The notes beneath the pieces were generated by a model, which was given only the letters and a program-made list of their open reading frames with translations, ran no database searches and had not been told where the DNA came from. This document shows positions 7,036 to 11,912 of a stretch of 11,912 bases of DNA, one piece after another. A program made the position numbers and the translations under genes. The DNA is from Syntrophomonadaceae bacterium (GTDB lineage: Bacteria > Bacillota > Syntrophomonadia > Syntrophomonadales > Syntrophomonadaceae). Position 1 is the stretch's first letter. Each line of letters starts with the position of its first letter. The stretch is from the NCBI GenBank assembly GCA_031265005.1, contig JAISDD010000040.1, forward strand, positions 1 through 11,912, read 5' to 3'.

Positions 7036-7647
7036 CTATCTGTCAATAGAAAAATCAAAATAACAGTCGGGATACGGCTCGTTTCTTAACACATAGTGCC
7101 ACCATTCACAGCTGTATGCTTCAAACCCGCCGCTTTCCATAATGGAACGCAAAACCCGGCGATTTCGTGCTTCTACCTTTGAAATCTGTTTTGCATCATG
7201 GTGCGAACACTCGTCCATAAAGTCAAAGCCCCCTCCCATAGAAACAAGCACACCCGTATCTAAGCGGTAAAGCGTAAGGTCAACAGCGCTTCCTCGGCTA
7301 TGGCTTGATTTTGACGCCACATAGCCCTGTGAAATCATCTCCGTTCGGTCAATATTGGGATAGTATCTTTCTTTTGTCCGGCCATCCTCCCGCTGCTGCG
7401 CCCACCGCAAAAAGCAGTCCACCGCGCGTTTGGGCCGATAAGCGTCCCAAAGCAACAGACCGTATCCAAGCGCCGCCGCTTTCCGCTGTACCTCCTTCAG
7501 GGCAAGGGCTAAGTCATATGTTCCCGCTATGCGGTTGACTTCATATCCGTCTACAGGCTTCCCTGTGAAGTTGTCCCATGTGGCGTATTTGGCATCCCAA
7601 CGGATTCCACGCAGCATTTCATCTATAAAGACAAACCCCTTTTTCAT
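7036..7647 (-). CDS. vanX: D-Ala-D-Ala dipeptidase VanX
   Basis: VanX is a cytoplasmic zinc dipeptidase that destroys D-Ala-D-Ala so that cell-wall precursors end in D-Ala-D-Lac. The 203-residue protein shows RWDAKYATWDNFTGKPVDGY, YGLLLWDAYRPKRAV (R71), SSHSRGSAVDLTLY (H116 and D123) and EWWHYVL (E181 and H184). These positions coincide with the zinc ligands and catalytic residues numbered the same way in enterococcal VanX. That agreement fixes the start at the ATG at 7647 rather than the GTG at 7656. AAAGGGG lies just upstream, overlapping the end of the ligase gene, which stops five bases earlier. It is the last gene of the vanHAX unit. The stop is TAG. Confidence 0.96.
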   Translation of the reverse strand: MKKGFVFIDEMLRGIRWDAKYATWDNFTGKPVDGYEVNRIAGTYDLALALKEVQRKAAALGYGLLLWDAYRPKRAVDCFLRWAQQREDGRTKERYYPNIDRTEMISQGYVASKSSHSRGSAVDLTLYRLDTGVLVSMGGGFDFMDECSHHDAKQISKVEARNRRVLRSIMESGGFEAYSCEWWHYVLRNEPYPDCYFDFSIDR

Positions 7648-7652
7648 GCTTG

Positions 7653-8684
7653 TCACCCCTTTAACGCCAATACGATCAGGCGGTCAATCAGTTCGGGGAG
7701 CGTTATGCCTGCGGCGGACATCATACGGGGATAGCGGCTGTATGACGTAAATCCGGGCAAGGTATTGACCTCGTTAAGCACAATCAGCCCATCTTCTTGC
7801 AAAAACATATCCACGCGGGCAAGCCCTTGGCAGCCGAGCGTTTTATAAATTGTCTTCGCCGTTTTCCGTATCCGTTCGCGTTCCTCCGCGGGCAGGCCGG
7901 CGGGAACGGTAATCGTCGCGTTTTCGGAACCTTTTTCGGGGGCGGATTCTTGATGAATGCGGAAGAAACCATGCGTGAGCTTGATTTGATCAACTTCACC
8001 GGCAATCAATCCAGAACCGTTTCCAAGCACGGCACATCCTACTTCACAGCCAGAGATAGCCTGTTCTATCAAGACCTTGCGGTCATATCGTCTTGCCGCT
8101 TTGATCGCGTCATCCAGTTCATCGCCTCCACTTACTTTCTTCACGCCAAACGATGAGCCTGACCGCGCCGGTTTGACAAAAACAGGATAGGTGAGCGCGT
8201 CCTTTCCCGGTCCGTCGCCGTCGTCCAAAACCCAATAATCAGGGGTGGCTACCCCAGCGCTTCTCGCAACGGTGTAGGTCAGCGACTTGTCCATGCAGAT
8301 CGCGGAGCTTTGAATATCGCAGCCCACATAGGGAATTCCCGACAATTCAAACAGGCCCTGTACCGAACCGTCCTCCCCCGACTTACCGTGCAAGACGGGG
8401 AAAAGCACGTCCACGCGCAGGATTTGGTATTCGCCATTTTGAATCACAAGCAATCCGTGCGTTTTCTTGTCCGGCGAGAGTACGGCCGGCCGGCAATCGC
8501 CGTATTCCCAATCCGTGTGCGGATTTTCGCACATTTTCCAATCGCCCGCTTTCGTAATGCCGATATATTTCGGCTCGTATTTTTCGGTGTCAATGTTAGC
8601 GGCAATCTCACTTGCGGATTTTACCGAAACGTCATGCTCCTCCGAGCAACCGCCAAACAAAATCGCAACTTTTAATTTATCCAT
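7653..8684 (-). CDS. vanA: D-alanine--D-lactate ligase (VanA/VanB/VanF family)
   Basis: An ATP-grasp ligase joining D-alanine to D-lactate, which gives peptidoglycan precursors with low vancomycin affinity. Motifs are VAILFGGCSEEHDVSVKSA (6-24), LHGKSGEDGSVQGLFELSGI, KPARSGSSFGVKKV, EVDQIKLTHGFFRIHQE with His244 (the position of the D-Lac-selecting His of VanA), and NEVNTLPGFTSYSRYP. It is 343 residues, the same as VanA. The ATG at 8684 is preceded by AAAGGAG; an in-frame start at 8741 would run far into vanH. It overlaps the vanH end by eight bases. By eye it resembles VanA and VanB about equally, and the gene order recalls the vanF cluster, so the subtype is unresolved; vanA is used as a family symbol. 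Confidence 0.94.
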   Translation of the reverse strand: MDKLKVAILFGGCSEEHDVSVKSASEIAANIDTEKYEPKYIGITKAGDWKMCENPHTDWEYGDCRPAVLSPDKKTHGLLVIQNGEYQILRVDVLFPVLHGKSGEDGSVQGLFELSGIPYVGCDIQSSAICMDKSLTYTVARSAGVATPDYWVLDDGDGPGKDALTYPVFVKPARSGSSFGVKKVSGGDELDDAIKAARRYDRKVLIEQAISGCEVGCAVLGNGSGLIAGEVDQIKLTHGFFRIHQESAPEKGSENATITVPAGLPAEERERIRKTAKTIYKTLGCQGLARVDMFLQEDGLIVLNEVNTLPGFTSYSRYPRMMSAAGITLPELIDRLIVLALKG

Positions 8685-9645
8685 AAATAAGACTCCTTTC
8701 AAAATCAAGGCAATTGGTGATCGTTTTTTCAACGGTGTCACGCAGTACCCGCTCGGTATGATAAGCCGTGTGGGGCGTGATGATTACGTTCGGCATACTT
8801 TGCAGCTGAAGCAAAAACTGATTGTCAATCGGTTTTTGTGAGCAGTCAAAGTAGAAAATTCCTCTCTCTCCCTCCAGCACGTCTAACGCCGCGCCGCCTA
8901 ATTTACCGTTTCTCAGCGCCTTAATCAGCGCGCCAGTATCTACGAGAGTACCGCGCCCTGTATTGACGATGAACGCGCCTTGTTTCATTTTCCTCAACTG
9001 TCCGCGTCCGATGATATGCCGCGTATCCGCATTGAACGGCAAGTGCAGCGTGACTATATCGCTTTTCCGCAGCAATTCGTCAATAGGCACATACTCAGCC
9101 GCTGCTTCCCAATTTCTGTCATAAGCTAACACATGACATCCAAATCCCCGCAGCCTCTCTATAACCGCTCTGCCTATACGCCCTGCGCCTATTACGCCAA
9201 CAGTCATGTCCCGCAGTTCTTTTGCGCGAATGCTGTTCAGGCGAAAATCATTTCTCTCCGCAGAACTCACAACCGTCTTAGCATTACGCACCGCCAAAAG
9301 CATGAGCATAATGGTATAATCGGCCACGCTGCCCGGCGAATACTCTACGTTTCCGACAGCTATCCCCATTCGCTCGGCGGCTCCAATATCTATGTGGTCG
9401 TACCCCACGCTCCGGGTAGAAATGTATTTCACTCCCGCGTTCTTCAAAGAAAAAATAACGGATCTGGGTACTTCGTATTTATGCCCCACGCTGATACATT
9501 GATTGCCGGGAACCAACGCGGCGTTGGACTCCGTCAAAGCGCCGCCAATAATCGCGGGCGTAACCCCAAAACGCGGAGAAAGGGAACGGAACATATTCGC
9601 CTCATCCTGCTCACAGCCATAAACGGTAATGCCGATATTTTTCAT
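8677..9645 (-). CDS. vanH: D-lactate dehydrogenase VanH
   Basis: VanH reduces pyruvate to D-lactate with NAD(P)H, supplying the substrate of the neighbouring ligase. Its 322 residues equal the enterococcal length. It carries STRSVGYDHIDI, the Rossmann motif VGVIGAGRIGRAV (149-161), VTLHLPFNADTRH, VNTGRGTLVDT (Arg231), ALDVLEGERGIFYFD (Glu260) and ITPHTAYHT (His292). The last three are the catalytic Arg, Glu and His of D-2-hydroxyacid dehydrogenases. AAGGAAGG stands upstream of the ATG. It is the first gene of the vanHAX unit, about 50 bases downstream of a predicted start point at the second copy of the 17-base promoter repeat (9717-9733). Confidence 0.95.
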   Translation of the reverse strand: MKNIGITVYGCEQDEANMFRSLSPRFGVTPAIIGGALTESNAALVPGNQCISVGHKYEVPRSVIFSLKNAGVKYISTRSVGYDHIDIGAAERMGIAVGNVEYSPGSVADYTIMLMLLAVRNAKTVVSSAERNDFRLNSIRAKELRDMTVGVIGAGRIGRAVIERLRGFGCHVLAYDRNWEAAAEYVPIDELLRKSDIVTLHLPFNADTRHIIGRGQLRKMKQGAFIVNTGRGTLVDTGALIKALRNGKLGGAALDVLEGERGIFYFDCSQKPIDNQFLLQLQSMPNVIITPHTAYHTERVLRDTVEKTITNCLDFERSLIYG

Positions 9646-9700
9646 GAACTTTTAACCTTCCTTCATAGATTTGCCTGTATCTTATCCCAGCCAACTTATC

Positions 9701-9733
9701 AAAATCAGAGCATAAATCTTATCTTTTTCTTAA
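9701..9733 (-). promoter_or_regulatory. Putative VanR-dependent promoter of vanHAX
   Basis: On the minus strand TTAAGAAAAAGATAAGA (9733-9717) is followed after ten bases by GATTTTG (9706-9700). The 17-mer contains TAAGA twice with an 11-base period, as expected for an OmpR-family dimer on one face of the helix. The identical 17-mer with the same ten-base spacing to TATTTTG occurs upstream of vanY'. No good -35 hexamer is visible, which suits an activator-dependent promoter. Binding by VanR is inferred. Confidence 0.65.
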
Positions 9734-9758
9734 TACATGTTTGCCGGCGTCAGATACT

Positions 9759-10280
9759 TTAGCATCCCATGACGAAATGGCTGAGATAAAACAAATAGGC
9801 GAAACCCAATACTACGCAAACAGTTACTGTCAAAGCAAGCATATTTACAACCTTAACCGTCTTGCTCTTAAAAGCCCATGACAACAAAACATAAATACCA
9901 ATACCGATTATCCCTCCAAGCGCATTATCGAGTATGTCGGTAATATCGCTTCTTCCGAGTGCGAAAATGAACTGTAAAACTTCAAACGATAAGCTTACCC
10001 CGATAATCGAAAAAAATTTCTTCTTAAACGGCCATTCATTTTTCAATGCGCAGATATAAATACCCAACGGTATAAATAGAAGCGTATTATCAACAATTTC
10101 GTGCAATAGTATAACTCTGTTTTCGTCGAAAGATCCCTGAAGAGGGATCAAGTTAATCATTCGTACTCCATCCGATATTTCGGAATAAAACGGCAGCTTG
10201 AACATAACGATTCCTATCAATAGCAGCAAATATACTACCATCAGTACGATTGTAAGAGTACTTTGCTTTTCCTTTTTCAT
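9759..10280 (-). CDS. vanZ: VanZ-family membrane protein
   Basis: A 173-residue integral membrane protein of the VanZ family, which is linked to teicoplanin resistance by a mechanism that is not well defined. Hydrophobic segments fall at about 9-28, 64-78, 90-108, 119-136 and 146-168. Family landmarks are MINLIPLQG (41-49), DNTLLFIPLGIYI (64-76) and the SLSFEVLQF...GRSDITDILDNALGG block (97-123). I chose ATG 10280 because AAGGAG precedes it. An upstream in-frame start at 10352 would overlap the vanY remnant in another frame. It lies 13 bases after the vanY remnant and 113 bases before vanH. Standing before vanHAX rather than after it is unlike enterococcal vanA. Confidence 0.88.
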   Translation of the reverse strand: MKKEKQSTLTIVLMVVYLLLLIGIVMFKLPFYSEISDGVRMINLIPLQGSFDENRVILLHEIVDNTLLFIPLGIYICALKNEWPFKKKFFSIIGVSLSFEVLQFIFALGRSDITDILDNALGGIIGIGIYVLLSWAFKSKTVKVVNMLALTVTVCVVLGFAYLFYLSHFVMGC

Positions 10281-10293
10281 AGTCTTTTTCTCC

Positions 10294-10473
10294 TTATTGC
10301 CGCTCCACATATTCTTCCAGAGTAATACCCTCGTCCATAATCTCTTGTGCATACGGCGTTCCTATTAGGCTTGGCCTTTCCTCCTGCGTTAGGTTTTTGC
10401 TTTGTCCGCTAAGGAGCAATACTCCGGCAATAACAGCAAGGCCGGTTAAGAAAAGCGCAAGTAAGTTTTTCAC
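10294..10473 (-). pseudogene. vanY: VanY D,D-carboxypeptidase remnant with internal in-frame deletion (59-residue ORF)
   Basis: A 59-codon open frame, GTG to TAA. Residues 1-22 are a basic-start hydrophobic anchor (KNLLALFLTGLAVIAGVLLL). Residues 37-55 hold GTPYAQEIMDEG and TLEEYV, which fit the extreme C-terminus of VanY-type carboxypeptidases, where the zinc-site WH and RYVG are followed by G-x-P-H-A and then LEEY. The whole catalytic domain between is missing, including the zinc ligands. The simplest reading is an in-frame deletion near residues 34-36 that joined anchor to tail. The frame remains intact and has GGGAGGG seven bases before the start, so a small membrane peptide could still be made. 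The enzyme activity must be lost. The alternative is an unrelated small membrane protein with a chance resemblance. Confidence 0.65.
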
Positions 10474-10539
10474 AAAAAAACCCTCCCGTTTCGTTTACGG
10501 CTTTAAAATACCAAAGCCTTCTAAACAAAATAGGAGGGT
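10474..10539 (-). terminator. Intrinsic terminator after vanS, overlapping the vanY' ribosome binding site
   Basis: On the minus strand ACCCTCC (10539-10533) pairs with GGAGGGT (10486-10480), then TTTTGTTTA (10530-10522) with TAAACGAAA (10497-10489), then GGCTTT (10518-10513) with AAAGCC (10504-10499), closing on an eight-base loop. The total is 22 pairs with small internal loops. Seven T residues (10480-10474) follow and end at the GTG of vanY'. This has the form of a strong terminator for transcripts arriving from vanRS, and its 3' arm is also the vanY' ribosome binding site. Confidence 0.8.
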
Positions 10540-10559
10540 AACTCTTATCTTTTTCTTAA
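10527..10559 (-). promoter_or_regulatory. Putative VanR-dependent promoter of vanY'-vanZ
   Basis: TTAAGAAAAAGATAAGA (10559-10543) lies 12 bases after the vanS stop and is followed after ten bases by TATTTTG (10532-10526), matching the vanHAX promoter copy exactly in the 17-mer and spacing. A start about seven bases after the -10 would fall near 10520, inside the 5' half of the terminator hairpin. Transcripts begun here would then lack the outer stem's 5' arm. Confidence 0.65.
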
Positions 10560-10571
10560 CTTTCGATTTTT

Positions 10572-11666
10572 CTATTGCGGCAGGTAAATGTCAAACGCCG
10601 TGCCATTCCCTGCTTGCCTCGCGGTAAGCGTTCCGCCGTGCAATTCAATGATTCTGCGGCTGATTGAAAGTCCCAGCCCTGTTCCGCCTGTTCCGGCAAC
10701 ACGGGATTTTTCAAGCCGATAGAGTTTATCAAAAATTCTCTCTAATTCCTCCTCCGGAACAGGGTTTGCGTAGGTGATGAAAGAAATACGGACCCTGTCT
10801 TGCAGGATTTCCGCTTCGATATCGATATAACGCCCTTCTTTCGCGTAACGGATAGCGTTGGTCAGCAAATTGTCAAATACCCGCGCCATCAATGCGCCGT
10901 CCGCGTGGATTTTTGATATAGAATCGGAAATGTTAAGCCGGATTTCCATATCGGCAGTAGAAGTAAGCGGATACAATTCATCTTGTTTTTGCAGAAGGAA
11001 TTTTTTAAGATTTACTTCCTCTTTATTTACTTGAATTGTATCTATCGTAAGATGGGCAATATCAAAAAGGGATTCAATCAGCCTTTCAAGCTGTTGGGAT
11101 TTCTCAAACGCCACTCCAGCATACTTGGCCGAAATTTCCGGGTCAAGCTGTTTCTCGCTGATGAACGACAAATAGCCGACAATCGAAGTTAACGGCGTTC
11201 TAAGGTCATGAGCGATATTTACGATAAAATAGTCCTTAGACTGCTCGATTTCTTTCCGTTGATTGAGGGTGTCGTTGATTTGAATCGCCAGCAGGTTGAT
11301 GTTTTGTTCCAGTTCTCCCAGCGGCCCTCTGTTGTCGTTTGGCAGCAGAACATTATACTCGCCTTTTTGTATCTGCAAAACGGCGTTCAAAATCGCGTTC
11401 AGCCTCTTTGTTGTCCGCCTTGTAAACAAATAATTGAGGCATACCGCAAGTAAAATGATAGTTAAAAAAACAAAATACCATGAATAGGTACTAAGACCTA
11501 TATTTAAGAAATTGTATAGTATCCGCATAATTCTCCGCAAGTCTTCTAAATCAAATACTTTGTATGTCACGTAAGCAATAGTGATCACTGACAGTACAGA
11601 AAGGAGTATACTGACAAAAGCTATTATTATAAATTTCGCGGAAAATTTCTCAAATTTATTTTTCAA
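10572..11666 (-). CDS. vanS: VanS-family sensor histidine kinase
   Basis: A 364-residue membrane histidine kinase. Two membrane segments (about 11-33 and 62-80) enclose only a short outer loop of some 28 residues. A HAMP-like linker (about 81-135) follows, then the dimerisation/H-box VNIAHDLRTPLTSIVGYLSF with phospho-acceptor His153. The ATPase domain has an N-box FDNLLTNAIRYA (264-275), an F-box-like FDKLYRLEKSR, and a G-box GTGGTGLGLSI (325-335). It would phosphorylate VanR when glycopeptide is sensed. The start is TTG at 11666, with GGAGTAGGG upstream, and it overlaps the vanR end by 11 bases, so the pair is coupled. The N-terminal half is not close to enterococcal VanS by eye. The stop is TAG. 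Confidence 0.9.
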   Translation of the reverse strand: MKNKFEKFSAKFIIIAFVSILLSVLSVITIAYVTYKVFDLEDLRRIMRILYNFLNIGLSTYSWYFVFLTIILLAVCLNYLFTRRTTKRLNAILNAVLQIQKGEYNVLLPNDNRGPLGELEQNINLLAIQINDTLNQRKEIEQSKDYFIVNIAHDLRTPLTSIVGYLSFISEKQLDPEISAKYAGVAFEKSQQLERLIESLFDIAHLTIDTIQVNKEEVNLKKFLLQKQDELYPLTSTADMEIRLNISDSISKIHADGALMARVFDNLLTNAIRYAKEGRYIDIEAEILQDRVRISFITYANPVPEEELERIFDKLYRLEKSRVAGTGGTGLGLSISRRIIELHGGTLTARQAGNGTAFDIYLPQ

Positions 11667-11912
11667 TTTTATACCCTACTCCCCATACGGTATGAATATA
11701 TTGAGGCTTCCGGGCGTCGTCTCCCAATTTGTCGCGCAGCTTGCGGATATGTACCATAATAGTGTTGTCTTGTTCAAAAGCCTCCTCTTTCCAAACGCTT
11801 TCAAACAACTGCTCCGAGCTGAAAACCTGTCCCCGGTTCTGCGCCAAAAGCAGAAGGATATTAAACTCCTTGGGCGTTAGCTGAATTAGTTCATTGTTTT
11901 TTGTGACGGTAT
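11656..11912 (-). CDS. vanR: VanR-family response regulator, C-terminal DNA-binding domain (partial)
   Basis: The minus-strand frame is open from the window end to TAA at 11658-11656, about 84 residues. It is the winged-helix effector domain of an OmpR/PhoB regulator: LTPKEFNILLLLAQN, SSEQLFESVW, then the recognition helix and wing DNTIMVHIRKLRDKLGDD and YIHTVWGVGYKIEK. The receiver domain and start are beyond the edge. Adjacency to vanS and vanHAX gives the name. It is the likely binder of the two 17-base repeats, since OmpR-family dimers use direct repeats about 11 bases apart. Confidence 0.9.
   Translation of the reverse strand, partial: TVTKNNELIQLTPKEFNILLLLAQNRGQVFSSEQLFESVWKEEAFEQDNTIMVHIRKLRDKLGDDARKPQYIHTVWGVGYKIEK

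Noticed and set aside
8310..8841. Long plus-strand frames opposite the ligase and vanH genes
   Set aside because: Antisense shadows of well-supported genes, without recognisable protein features or binding sites.
1..11912. CRISPR array, rRNA, insertion sequence or replication origin
   Set aside because: No regularly spaced repeats, no transposase-like protein and no terminal inverted repeats were seen anywhere in the window.

Overview
This window reads as a bacterial chromosome or integrated element from an anaerobic, methylamine-using, Gram-positive organism (Bacillota, Clostridia-like is my best guess). Three things point there. The pyrrolysyl-tRNA synthetase is split into separate PylSn and PylSc proteins, which is the bacterial arrangement rather than the fused archaeal one. 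Start codons are preceded by strong AGGAGG-type ribosome binding sites. A VanRS-controlled D-Ala-D-Lac resistance operon occupies the right half. I cannot name a species from the sequence.

Left half, plus strand (1-6883): the C-terminal end of a methylamine corrinoid protein (mtmC) overlaps mtmB, monomethylamine methyltransferase. mtmB is interrupted at codon 204 by an in-frame UAG (761-763), at the place where archaeal MtmB carries pyrrolysine, so 152-1543 is one gene of 463 residues. The rest of the pyrrolysine system follows directly: pylT (tRNA-Pyl, CUA anticodon, 1593-1664), pylB, pylC, pylD, pylSn and pylSc. The window therefore holds the enzymes that make pyrrolysine from two lysines (PylB, PylC, PylD), the enzyme that charges it (PylSc with PylSn), the tRNA that decodes it, and a protein that uses it. 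A class-I glutamine-amidotransferase-like hydrolase (peptidase C26 / PuuD type) lies 76 bases after pylSc on the same strand.

Middle (6884-7035): a short convergent junction with an A/T hairpin and no confident gene.

Right half, minus strand (7036-11912, transcribed right to left): a vancomycin-type resistance cluster in the order vanR (C-terminal part only), vanS, a 59-codon vanY deletion remnant, vanZ, vanH, vanA-family ligase, vanX. VanH makes D-lactate, the ligase makes D-Ala-D-Lac, and VanX destroys D-Ala-D-Ala. VanS and VanR would switch the set on. The gaps before vanY' and before vanH each hold the same 17-base sequence, followed at identical spacing by an ATTTTG -10-like element; I interpret these as paired VanR-controlled promoters. 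A strong intrinsic terminator after vanS ends exactly at the vanY' start codon, and its 3' arm contains that gene's ribosome binding site.

The most notable points are the complete, compact bacterial Pyl system with its in-frame amber target and a hairpin just after it; its direct neighbourhood with a glycopeptide-resistance operon; the vanY microgene formed by an internal in-frame deletion; and the duplicated regulator-box promoter.
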